Source: JANNHK01 sp031404355
GTDB lineage: Bacteria; Actinomycetota; Acidimicrobiia; IMCC26256; PALSA-610
Reading direction: 5' to 3'
Assembly: GCA_031404355.1 (NCBI GenBank)
Contig: JANNHK010000450.1
Location: 1 to 19,740, forward strand
Length of the DNA stretch: 19,740 nt
The stretch's first letter is position 1. Every line of letters begins with the position of its first letter. Shown piece by piece: positions 1 to 6,943 of the stretch. The position numbers were made by a program, and so were the translations under genes. Below the pieces are notes generated by a model, which was not told where the DNA came from, made no database searches, and saw only the letters and a program-made list of their open reading frames with translations.

Positions 1-401
1 GCTGCGCGGGTTCTTCGTCGGCGCTCGGCCCGATTTGACGGTCGGCGAAGCTGGCCTTGGGCGCGCCGACGTTAGCGACAGATCTGGTCCGTGGCGTTCC
101 CGGAGGACCGCCACCGACCATCCTCCCCCCTGGCGGGAAGACATTCCGGTTTCGAAAGAAGCGAGCACCGAAGAGGGAGGGTGGAAAAGGGGATAACCAC
201 CCTCCCTCCGGGGCGACGTCGCAGTTACCCGCGACGACGACCTCAATCCCGCGTGCGGCCTACGCACTCGGTGGATGTTGGCGCATCCCCCCTGCAACCT
301 GTCGAATACCGAGGTCCACGTCCATCTGGCTTCTGGCGAGCTGACATGGATATGGGCCTTGAGCTGGATAACGTTCGAACACCCAGGAACTGATATAGGC
401 C
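1..401. other. Left-edge region without an assignable gene
   Basis: Nothing in this stretch can be assigned with confidence. On the plus strand a frame enters from the left edge and stays open to a TAA at 194-196, inside the loop of the hairpin at 173-208. On the minus strand an ATG at 121-119, directly preceded by GGGAGG, opens a frame that leaves the window at its left edge; its distal part reads GAPKASFADRQIGPSADEE. Third-position GC is high in both, so base composition does not choose between them. Either could be the end or the beginning of a neighbouring gene. From about 210 to 401 I see no tRNA, no repeat and no convincing promoter; the AT-richer stretch around 341-400 is a plausible place for a promoter of the gene at 402 but has no clean pair of hexamers. 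Confidence 0.5.
173..208. terminator. Perfect 12-bp hairpin, possible terminator
   Basis: The sequence GAGGGAGGGTGG at 173-184 is followed after a 12-base loop by its exact reverse complement at 197-208. The stem is strong and purine/pyrimidine-segregated. There is no T-run on either side, so it is not a classic intrinsic terminator, although such U-less hairpins are common at gene ends in high-GC actinobacteria. A TAA of a plus-strand frame lies in the loop. If the minus-strand frame starting at 121 were real, the hairpin would lie in its 5' leader instead. The structure is seen directly; the role is inferred. Confidence 0.45.
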
Positions 402-1193
402 GTGCGCACTATTCCGCGCCGTTCCAACCAGCTCACTCCCGGCGCGCGAAGCTGCCGCCTCGTGAAGGACGACGACGTGGACGACGCAGCCGAAGGCGAC
501 GAGGCGCCTGACGGCGACGAAGAGGCGGCCGAGACAGCCGCGACCGCCCGAGCCCACCTCGCCCGGCTGGCCAAAGCCCTGGCCGCCATGGACGACGTAT
601 CGACCCGGCGTGCGCTCGCGACGATGAGCGAGACCAACCGCCTCGAAGTCGCCGTCGACCTCCAACTGCCCAAGGCGGCCATCCACCTGGGCGATGCCCT
701 GGTCGGACTGGTGCGGCGCAAGGTCCGGTCCGTCCCGCCCGCGCGCCAGCTCACGGTCGCGTTCGCCCTGTGCGAAGCGGTGAACGACGAGACGATCGCC
801 GCGCTGGGCGACCGGTCCGAGAACCCGTCACGCGAAGACATGCTCGCCGTGCTCCCCGGCGTGATCGAACACCATGGACTCCCGACCGCGCGACTGATGC
901 TCGCGAGTTACGGCGCCAGCGACGCCCCCTGCCAAGCCGTGTTTTCCGAAATCCTCGAGACCGACGAGCGCTTCGCGGGCGCCGTCGAACCGACACCGCT
1001 GGAGGACGAGCCGGCCGGGCTCGCACCGGCACCGGCGGGCCGCGACGACGAGGCCCAGGCCGAGAAGCGCGTCCAGCGCAAGGCGGCCAAGGAGGCCCGC
1101 CGGGCCGCCGAAGCCAAGAAGAAGGAAGCCGCGGTGACGGCCGCGGCGAAGCAGAAGGAAGCCCGCCGGGCGGCCAAGAAGGCAGGCGGGTAA
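402..1193 (+). CDS. Hypothetical protein, acidic N-terminus, basic Ala/Lys-rich C-terminus
   Basis: I do not recognise this 263-residue protein. It has three visible parts. The N-terminal fifth is low-complexity and acidic (DDDVDDAAEGDEAPDGDEE). A central segment of roughly 150 residues is a globular-looking, mostly helical region. The last 50 residues are an Ala/Lys/Glu/Arg helix (AKEARRAAEAKKKEAA) likely to be a coiled coil or a nucleic-acid-contacting tail. There is no signal peptide or membrane segment, so it should be cytoplasmic. The start is uncertain: GTG 402 gives the longest frame, but GTG 462 starts directly at KDDDVDD and removes 20 residues that do not look protein-like. Neither has a good ribosome site. 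It is monocistronic as far as can be seen: 77 bases and an operator-like palindrome separate it from the next gene. Confidence 0.7.
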   Translation: MRTIPRRSNQLTPGARSCRLVKDDDVDDAAEGDEAPDGDEEAAETAATARAHLARLAKALAAMDDVSTRRALATMSETNRLEVAVDLQLPKAAIHLGDALVGLVRRKVRSVPPARQLTVAFALCEAVNDETIAALGDRSENPSREDMLAVLPGVIEHHGLPTARLMLASYGASDAPCQAVFSEILETDERFAGAVEPTPLEDEPAGLAPAPAGRDDEAQAEKRVQRKAAKEARRAAEAKKKEAAVTAAAKQKEARRAAKKAGG

Positions 1194-1229
1194 CGCGGGT
1201 GTTGCGGCAGGGCGGCTGAGACCCCAGAC

Positions 1230-1243
1230 TAGAACGCGTTCTA
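1230..1243. promoter_or_regulatory. KstR-like operator (TnnAACnnGTTnnA)
   Basis: TAGAACGCGTTCTA is a perfect 14-bp palindrome lying 27 bases before the ATG of the amidohydrolase gene. It matches every fixed position of the published KstR consensus TnnAACnnGTTnnA, the operator of the TetR-family repressor of sterol catabolism in mycobacteria and rhodococci. The position suits repression of the downstream gene by steric block at the promoter. Other TetR-family regulators of lipid catabolism bind related AAC..GTT cores, so the sequence identifies the motif class rather than the protein. No regulator gene of this type is in the window. Confidence 0.7.
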
Positions 1244-1270
1244 TTTCACCGGCGCCCGCTGGGAGGCCCC

Positions 1271-3001
1271 ATGCTCGACTGCGTGATCCGAGGCGGCACG
1301 GTCGTCGACGGCACCGGCGCGCCGGGCCGGCGGGCCGACGTCGGCGTTCGGGACGGTCGCATCGTGACCGTCGGCGAGATCACCGAGGACGCGACCGACG
1401 TCCTCGACGCAACCGGCCTCGTCGTCGCGCCCGGGTTCGTCGACCCGCACACGCACTACGACGCGCAACTCTTCTGGGATCCGGCGGCGAGTCCGTCGAA
1501 CCTGCACGGCGTCACGAGCATGATCGCGGGCAACTGCGGTTTCACCCTCGCTCCGCTGCTGGCCGAAGACGCCGACTACATCCGCAAAATGATGGCCAAG
1601 GTCGAGGGTATGCCGTTGCCCGCATTGGAATCGGGTGTGCCGTGGACGTGGGAGACGTTCGGCGAGTACCTCGCCGCGCTCGACGGACGCGTCGGCCTCA
1701 ACGTCGGCTTCCTCGTCGGGCACTGCGCCATCCGCCGCCACGTCATGGGTGCGCGCAGCGTCGGCAACGAGGCGACGCCCGCCGAGTTGGCGGCGATGGT
1801 CGCGTTGCTCGAAGAGTCGATCAGTGCGGGCGGACTCGGTTTCTCGACGACGCTCTCGTTCACGCACTCCGACGGTGACGGGCAGCCGGTCGCGTCGCGG
1901 TGGGCGACGAAGGAAGAAGTGCTCGCGCTGTGCGCGGCGGTGAAGGACCACGAAGGCACCACGCTCGAGTACGTGACGGACGGCTGCCTGCGCGGGTTCA
2001 CCGAGGACGAGGCCGACATGATGGCCGAGATGTCGCTGGCCGGCCGCCGGCCGCTCAACTGGAACGTGCTCACCATCGACTCGCGCGAGCCGCAGCGTTA
2101 CCACGACCAGGTCGCGGTGTGCGAGCGTGCGTTCGAGCGCGGCGGGCGTGCCGTCGCGCTGACGATGCCGATCCTCGTCGAGATGAACATGTCGTTCCGC
2201 AACTACTGCGCGCTGTTCATGCTCCCGGGTTGGAACGAGGTCATGAACCTCCCCGTGCCCGAGCGCATCGAGAAGCTGAAGGACCCCGAGGTCCGCCGGT
2301 GGATGAACGAGCGGGCCCGCTCGCCCGAGGCGGGCGTGTTCTCGCGGCTCGCGTCGTGGGGCCGCTACATGATCGGCGACACGTACTCGGCCGCGAACGA
2401 GGGCCTCAAGGGCGAGACCATCGCCAACATCGCCGAGCGCGAGAACCGCGGCACCTTCGACGTGCTCCTCGACACGGTGATCAACGACGAACTGAAGACC
2501 GTGCTCTGGCCGTTACCTTCCGACGGCGACCTGAAGTCGTGGCAGATGCGGGCCGAGGCCTGGGACCACCCGCAGGTGATGGTCGGCGGGTCCGACGCGG
2601 GCGCGCACCTCGACCGCATGTGCGGCGCGCCGTACACGACGACGTTCCTGGCCGACTGCATACGCGGCCGCCAGCTCGTCTCGCTCGAACGCTGCGTGCA
2701 ACTGATGACGCAGATACCGGCCGAGTTGTTCGGGCTCCGCGAGCGCGGCGAGCTGCGCGAGGGCTACCACGCCGACATCGTCGTGTTCGACCCCGGCACG
2801 GTCGCGACGGGCGAGGTCCGCCTGGTCGACGACCTCCCCGGCGGCACCAACCGCCTCTATGCCGACGCAATCGGCGTGCACCGCGTGATGGTGAACGGCA
2901 CCACGATCGTCGTCGACGGCGAGAGCACCGACGCCCGCCCCGGCACCGTCCTCAGAAGCGGCCGCGACACCTACACCGTCAAAATCCCCGCCGACCAATA
3001 A
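1271..3001 (+). CDS. Amidohydrolase family protein (N-acyl-D-amino-acid deacylase-like)
   Basis: This 576-residue protein belongs to the amidohydrolase superfamily, in the group usually annotated as D-aminoacylase or amidohydrolase family 3. The N-terminal beta-sandwich (VIRGGTVVDGTG, residues 6-16) leads into the first metal motif GFVDPHTHYDA with H60 and H62. A cysteine at 89 in AGNCGFTLAP corresponds to the metal-ligand Cys of D-aminoacylase. The catalytic aspartate is D442 in GGSDAGAHLD. The C-terminus returns to the sandwich (GYHADIVVFDP). The His ligands expected in the barrel middle are not seen: those places read LEYVTDG and LNWNVLTID, so the true substrate may not be an N-acyl-D-amino acid. 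A GGGAGG ribosome site sits 4 bases before ATG 1271. No signal peptide is visible, so it is likely cytoplasmic. A KstR-like operator lies just upstream, suggesting regulation with lipid or sterol catabolism. Confidence 0.85.
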   Translation: MLDCVIRGGTVVDGTGAPGRRADVGVRDGRIVTVGEITEDATDVLDATGLVVAPGFVDPHTHYDAQLFWDPAASPSNLHGVTSMIAGNCGFTLAPLLAEDADYIRKMMAKVEGMPLPALESGVPWTWETFGEYLAALDGRVGLNVGFLVGHCAIRRHVMGARSVGNEATPAELAAMVALLEESISAGGLGFSTTLSFTHSDGDGQPVASRWATKEEVLALCAAVKDHEGTTLEYVTDGCLRGFTEDEADMMAEMSLAGRRPLNWNVLTIDSREPQRYHDQVAVCERAFERGGRAVALTMPILVEMNMSFRNYCALFMLPGWNEVMNLPVPERIEKLKDPEVRRWMNERARSPEAGVFSRLASWGRYMIGDTYSAANEGLKGETIANIAERENRGTFDVLLDTVINDELKTVLWPLPSDGDLKSWQMRAEAWDHPQVMVGGSDAGAHLDRMCGAPYTTTFLADCIRGRQLVSLERCVQLMTQIPAELFGLRERGELREGYHADIVVFDPGTVATGEVRLVDDLPGGTNRLYADAIGVHRVMVNGTTIVVDGESTDARPGTVLRSGRDTYTVKIPADQ

Positions 3002-3030
3002 CCCTCCTGAGGGAGGCGGCGGCAGGCCTC

Positions 3031-3052
3031 TCGCGCGTCCATGGGCGCGCGA
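3031..3052. terminator. Hairpin between convergent genes, probable bidirectional terminator
   Basis: TCGCGCG at 3031-3037 pairs exactly with CGCGCGA at 3046-3052 around an 8-base loop. It lies in the 91-base gap between the end of the rightward amidohydrolase and the end of the leftward broken dehydrogenase. Placement between convergent genes supports a terminator serving both strands. There is no T-run. Confidence 0.45.
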
Positions 3053-3092
3053 CGGGGATCTCGTAGAACAGTGCGAATCTCACGCGCGCACG

Positions 3093-3798
3093 TTATGCAA
3101 GGTCGACACCCGTGAGCGAGACGGTGAGGTCCCAGAGGCGGCGGGCGTCGTCGTCGTTTGTCGCGGCGAGTTGGAGCTCGGGCTGCTTCATGCCGTCCCA
3201 GTACATGCCGGTCTGGCCTTCGACCGAGGGACTGCTGCACAGGTGGATGATCGGGAGCGCGCCCTTCTGCGGCGACAGCGCGAACGGCCGCCACACGGTG
3301 AGCGCGACCTTCGCCAAGAAGTGCACGTTGTGCGCGAACCCGGTACCCGTCAGCCGGTTCGGAGTACCGGCATTCGCGGTGATACCCGACCCGTCGAGCC
3401 GGCGCGCGAGTTCACGCGTGAACAGGATATTGGCGAGCTTCGACAGGCTGTACTGCCGTAGGGGCGAATACTTGCGCTCGGCGTTGTAGTCGTCGAAGTC
3501 GAAACAGCCCTTCAGATCCTTGTACGCGCCCGACGCGACGTTCACGATGCGCGCCGGCGTGTCGTCGCGCAGCCGGGGCAGAAGGAGCATCGTCATCGTG
3601 TGGTACGCAAGATGGTTCAGCGCCATCGTCACTTTCGGCCGCGATCTCGGCGCGGGTCTGGTGGGCACGCTGCTCGTTCCGCGCGACGAGGTAGAGCTTC
3701 GGCCCCATGCGCGCCAGCACGCGTGCCGTCTCCTTGCCGAGCCCGTTGGTCGCCCCCGTGATGAGCACGACGGTGCCCGCCAACCTGCCCTCGCCCAT
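3093..3798 (-). pseudogene. Short-chain dehydrogenase (retinol-dehydrogenase-like), internal deletion and frameshift
   Basis: Read leftward from ATG 3798, the first frame gives a normal classical SDR beginning: LITGATNGLGKETARVLA with the TGxxxGxG cofactor loop, then YLVARNEQRAHQTRAEIAAE. At about 3633-3637 homology jumps into another frame, which continues as KVTMALNHLAYHTMTMLLLPRL, then RIVNVASG (catalytic Ser) and YSLSKLANILFT (catalytic YxxxK), ending at TAA 3095-3093. Intact relatives carry roughly 55-60 more residues at the junction, including the NNAG motif and the strand and helix before it. Those residues are missing, so this is a deletion and not just a one-base slip. The usual NAxxPG loop after the active site also reads NAGTPNRLTG, suggesting further decay. 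The gene points away from the mau-like operon, with 118 bases between their starts. An assembly error is possible but would have to drop well over 100 bases. Confidence 0.8.
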
Positions 3799-3916
3799 GG
3801 GGACAGCGTGACAGACGGGCGAGGCGCCGGTCTCGGCCCCGGAGGAGTGGCGCGGTGCTCCGGGGGAACGACGGGTCTCGCTCACATCCGGGCGCCGGCA
3901 TCCGATTGAGGTACGA

Positions 3917-4399
3917 ATGGTCCACATCGAACAGCTCGCGGGGTATGCGAGCGGGCCGTTCCTGGCGGCCTGCCTCCTGCTCGTCGGCGCGGGCATTTCC
4001 AAGTGCCGGAACGGATCCCTGCCGCTGGGCCTGGTCGAGATCGCGGTCGGCACCGCGGGGATCGTCGCGGGCCGCGGCGCCGCGCTCGTGGTCGCCGCGA
4101 CCTACCTCGTCCTCGCCGCGTACTCGCTGCGCCTCCTGATCGTCGCCCCGACCAAGCCGTGCAACTGCCTCGGCGCGTCGTCGGCCCCGGTCACGCGCGG
4201 CCACGTCGCGCTGAACGCGGGCGCCGCAGTCGTGGCGCTCATGGCCGCCGGGGGCCTGTCGCCATTCGCGCAACTGAGCGACCTGCCGCTCGCGGGCGTT
4301 CCGTATCTCGTGCTCGTTGCCTGCTGCACGTGGCTCGGGGTCCTGATGCTCACCGCGTATCCAGCCCTACGAGTCGAACAACGAAGAGGAGCGTCGTAA
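3917..4399 (+). CDS. MauE/DoxX-like redox-associated membrane protein
   Basis: This 160-residue integral membrane protein has about four hydrophobic segments (around residues 10-26, 37-52, 56-76 and a C-terminal pair near 100-150). A short loop KPCNCLGASSAPVTRGH holds the Cys pair C82/C84. That CxC loop and the size are characteristic of MauE, the membrane partner needed to mature the heavily disulfide-bonded small subunit of methylamine dehydrogenase. The likely role is passing electrons or disulfides across the membrane to the thioredoxin encoded next. A TGAGG ribosome site lies 5 bases before ATG 3917. It is the first gene of a four-gene operon and its TAA overlaps the next ATG by one base. 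I leave the symbol empty because the operon is not a complete mau cluster. Confidence 0.8.
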   Translation: MVHIEQLAGYASGPFLAACLLLVGAGISKCRNGSLPLGLVEIAVGTAGIVAGRGAALVVAATYLVLAAYSLRLLIVAPTKPCNCLGASSAPVTRGHVALNAGAAVVALMAAGGLSPFAQLSDLPLAGVPYLVLVACCTWLGVLMLTAYPALRVEQRRGAS

Positions 4400-5130
4400 T
4401 GGGGGTACTCGTCGCAGTCGAGGCAGTCGTTCTCGTCCTGCTCACCTTGCTCGTCGCCGGGCTACTCCGCAGTCACGCCGACATCCTGCGGCAACTGCAC
4501 GCGCTCGGAGCGGGGCTCGATCCCGAAGTGGTTATCGAGTCGCCGGTCGCACTGCGCCCGCGCGGCGACGTCGCCCGCGCCAATGAGTTCGGCCCCGCCC
4601 ACGACATCGCCGGTGCCGGATTGCGCGACGACGCGCTGCTCGTGCCGGTCGTCGGGGTACGGCACCGCACGCTCCTCGCATTCCTGTCGAGCGGGTGCCT
4701 CACCTGCCGTGCGTTCTGGGACGCGCTCGCCGACGAAGCCGCGCTCGGACTCCCCGACGACGTGCGCGTGCTCGCGGTCACGATGGACGCCGCCGAGGAG
4801 AGCATGCCCGGACTGCGCGAACTGGCACCGCCCGACCTGCCCGTCGTCATGTCGAGCGACGCGTGGCGCACGTACGACGTGCCGGGCTCGCCGTACTTCA
4901 TCCTCGTCGACGGCGTCTCCGGCCGCGTGCAGGGTGAAGGCACCGGGGTGACCTGGGACCAGGTGCGCAACCTCATCATGCAGGCCGGCGACGACATGGT
5001 CGACATGGCGCGCGAGGCGCAGGTCGACCGGGAGTTGCTCGCGCACGGCGTGGCTCCGGGAGACCCGAGCCTGTATCGCCGCCTCGACGAACCAGAACCC
5101 ATGACAGTCGAAGGGGCAACCCGCCCGTGA
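4399..5130 (+). CDS. MauD/TlpA-like membrane-anchored thioredoxin
   Basis: The 243-residue protein starts with one membrane anchor (residues 2-23, VAVEAVVLVLLTLLVAGLL). A linker and then a thioredoxin-fold domain facing outward follow. The redox site is SSGCLTC with C100 and C103, and the cis-proline loop is DVPGSPYFILVD. This layout is that of MauD, a disulfide oxidoreductase/isomerase for the Cys-rich small subunit. The upstream MauE-like and downstream MauA-like genes support that role. ATG 4399 overlaps the previous stop (TAATG) and has AGAGGAG 7 bases upstream, which fixes the start. A longer frame exists upstream but runs antiparallel in meaning to the MauE-like gene and is not used. 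The last 50 residues extend past the thioredoxin fold and have no motif I recognise. Confidence 0.8.
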   Translation: MGVLVAVEAVVLVLLTLLVAGLLRSHADILRQLHALGAGLDPEVVIESPVALRPRGDVARANEFGPAHDIAGAGLRDDALLVPVVGVRHRTLLAFLSSGCLTCRAFWDALADEAALGLPDDVRVLAVTMDAAEESMPGLRELAPPDLPVVMSSDAWRTYDVPGSPYFILVDGVSGRVQGEGTGVTWDQVRNLIMQAGDDMVDMAREAQVDRELLAHGVAPGDPSLYRRLDEPEPMTVEGATRP

Positions 5131-5579
5131 ACCGGTTGGCCGCGCACGGCCTCGCGGTGGCGTTGCGAACCGGCTGGGAAGGTCGGATTCTTCGCCGCGC
5201 CACGACGGTCGAGCACGAGGAGACGTACGGGGTGCTGCACCTCGCGACGTTCCCGTTGCCGGAGGCACGCGGCGACTTCGGCGCGGGCGTCACCGAACTC
5301 ATGCGTTCACCCGACGTCTTCGTCGTGTTGTTCGAGTACGGCCCCGAGTCACTCGACTCGCCCATGTTCGCCCCGCGCGGCGTGCCGCGGCTGCGCGCCG
5401 ACATGTTCAGTTCGAAGCGGCTCCAGCGCCCGCTGCCCGGCCAGCTCGGTTGCCAGCTGTTCTTCACCGAAGGCAACCGCCCGTTCTGTCTGTACGTGGT
5501 GGCGGGAAGCCGCGCGTACCTACCCCGCATCGTGGCCGAAGTGAACCTCGTGCTCGCGCAGTTGGAGATCGTGCTGTGA
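5127..5579 (+). CDS. Unrecognised 150-aa protein of the mau-like operon
   Basis: I do not recognise this family. The protein is 150 residues, with no signal peptide, no membrane segment and only two cysteines (in GCQLFF and RPFCLY). It looks like a compact alpha/beta fold with several beta strands (GVLHLATFPLP, VFVVLFEYGP, FCLYVVAG) and a C-terminal helix (LPRIVAEVNLVLAQLEIVL). GTG 5127 overlaps the previous TGA by four bases, and its own TGA overlaps the next GTG in the same way, so it is translationally coupled on both sides. It therefore very likely works with the exported Cys-rich protein, for example as a cytoplasmic chaperone or quality-control factor before Tat export. That function is inferred from position only. 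Confidence 0.75.
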   Translation: MNRLAAHGLAVALRTGWEGRILRRATTVEHEETYGVLHLATFPLPEARGDFGAGVTELMRSPDVFVVLFEYGPESLDSPMFAPRGVPRLRADMFSSKRLQRPLPGQLGCQLFFTEGNRPFCLYVVAGSRAYLPRIVAEVNLVLAQLEIVL

Positions 5580-6934
5580 AGCTCGCCGACCGTGCCGTCG
5601 CGATCGTCTCGGAACGGCTCGGGAGCCGGTTCGGGCGGCGCAGCTTCCTCGTGAAAACGGCGATCGTCGGGTCGGCGCTGGCAGTGAACCCGCTGCGTTA
5701 CCTGTTGCGGCCGGGCACGGCGTACGCGTCGGTGTGCGGCCCCGACGCGGCGTGCGACGCGGGCTGGACCGTGTTCTGCTGTTCGGTGAACGAGGGCAGC
5801 AACACCTGCCCGCCCGGGACGATCGCGGCCGGCTGGTGGAAGGCCGACAACTCGCCGTTCTGCGACCGCGGGCCCCGGTACATCCTCGACTGCAACGCGA
5901 TGTGCGGTTCGTGCGGTTGCGGCGGCGACGGTATCTGCGCGCCGGGTTGTTACGACTGCTCGTGCCGCTGCGGTACCGGGTCGTGCGACGAGCGCCGCCA
6001 CTGCTGCAACGAGTTCCGCTACGGGCAGTGCCACCAGGAACTCGCATGTGTGGGACCGGTGGTGTGTCGCGTCGCGACGTGCATGTTGCCGTGGGATTGG
6101 GATCCGACGTGCACGACGACGAGCGCGACCGCGAACCGCACCGGCTTACACCATGCGCCGTGCCTCGAAGGCAATGTCGCGGGCCTCGACGCGTTCGGTG
6201 CCGCGCTCGACGCGGGCGCGCCCGACGACGCGGTCGTCACGCGGGTCGTCGGTATCGAAGCGACACCGACGGGCAACGGGTACTGGATGGTCGCCGATGA
6301 CGGTGGCGTGTTCAGCTTCGGCGACGCCACGTTCCTCGGGTCGACCGGCGGGTTGGATCTGAACCGCCCGATCGTCGACCTGGCGAGCACACCGACCGCG
6401 CACGGTTACTGGCTGGTCGCGACGGACGGCGGCATCTTCGCCTTCGGCGACGCACAGTTCTACGGGTCGACCGGTGCAATCAAGCTGAACCGACCGATCG
6501 TCGGCATGGCCGCAACCGCGACGGGCCGCGGCTACTGGCTCGTCGCGACCGACGGCGGCATCTTCTGCTTCGGCGACGCGGTTTTCCTCGGATCGACCGG
6601 CGACGTCCGGCTCGTCTCGCCGATTGTCGCGATGGCATCGACGCCCACCGGGAACGGCTATTGGCTCGTCGCGGCCGACGGCGGCGTCTTCTGCTTCGGC
6701 GACGCGGTCTTTCACGGTTCGCTCGGCGGGCAACGCCTGGCCGCGCCGATCACCGCCATCGCGGGGACCGCTACCGGCAACGGCTACTGGCTCGTCGGTG
6801 AAGACGGCGGAGTGTTCGCCATGGGCGACGCCCGGTTCTTCGGCAGCCTCGGCCAGGACGGTTCGACGCGCGGCCGCGCCGTCGACTTCGACGCCCGCCC
6901 CGGCAACGACGGCTACTGGATCGCGTCGACGTAA
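5576..6934 (+). CDS. Tat-exported MauA-like Cys-rich domain fused to GYW propeller-like repeats
   Basis: From GTG 5576 the protein has 452 residues in three parts. Residues 1-51 form a twin-arginine leader: RFGRRSFLVK at 18-27, a hydrophobic stretch, then TAYAS. Residues 54-195 hold about 24 cysteines and resemble the methylamine dehydrogenase light chain: NTCPPGTIAAGWW (78-88), RYILDCNAMCGSCGC, and LACVGPVVCRVATC (156-169). The first TTQ tryptophan has a counterpart at W87/W88. The place of the second, in a WCFG-type motif, reads ACVG with A157, so normal TTQ formation is doubtful; W173 or W175 might substitute. Residues 224-452 are five exact 42-residue repeats plus a 19-residue part repeat (GYWLVATDGGIFAFGDA type), plausibly a beta-propeller. 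Methylamine dehydrogenase keeps its propeller on a separate MauB subunit, so this is a fusion of small-subunit and propeller-like parts. The GTGA overlap fixes the start and couples it to the previous gene. Catalytic activity is unproven. Confidence 0.75.
   Translation: MKLADRAVAIVSERLGSRFGRRSFLVKTAIVGSALAVNPLRYLLRPGTAYASVCGPDAACDAGWTVFCCSVNEGSNTCPPGTIAAGWWKADNSPFCDRGPRYILDCNAMCGSCGCGGDGICAPGCYDCSCRCGTGSCDERRHCCNEFRYGQCHQELACVGPVVCRVATCMLPWDWDPTCTTTSATANRTGLHHAPCLEGNVAGLDAFGAALDAGAPDDAVVTRVVGIEATPTGNGYWMVADDGGVFSFGDATFLGSTGGLDLNRPIVDLASTPTAHGYWLVATDGGIFAFGDAQFYGSTGAIKLNRPIVGMAATATGRGYWLVATDGGIFCFGDAVFLGSTGDVRLVSPIVAMASTPTGNGYWLVAADGGVFCFGDAVFHGSLGGQRLAAPITAIAGTATGNGYWLVGEDGGVFAMGDARFFGSLGQDGSTRGRAVDFDARPGNDGYWIAST
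6245..6931 (+). repeat. 5.5 tandem 126-bp units encoding GYW repeats
   Basis: Units begin at 6245, 6371, 6497, 6623 and 6749, each exactly 42 codons, and a sixth unit of 19 codons from 6875 runs to the stop. Each reads roughly IVxMASTPTGNGYWLV, then DGGVFxFGDAxFxGS, then a variable loop ending in RP or AP. The truncated last unit keeps only its first two strands (GNDGYWIAST). That would suit closure of a ring by strands from the first unit, as in six-bladed propellers. Repeat lengths are seen directly; the propeller fold is inferred. Confidence 0.85.
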
Positions 6935-6943
6935 CCGCTCCTA

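Noticed and set aside
368..386. Possible LexA (SOS) box around GTTCGAAC
   Set aside because: The actinobacterial SOS box needs a second GTTCGA half after a four-base gap; the sequence there is AGGAAC.
6245..6931. Tandem repeats as a possible CRISPR or satellite array
   Set aside because: The units are in-frame codons of a protein repeat with synonymous drift, and there are no spacers.
3917..6934. Functional methylamine dehydrogenase cluster
   Set aside because: Heavy chain, MauG and amicyanin are absent and the second TTQ tryptophan is apparently lost. Only similarity to MauE, MauD and MauA is claimed.
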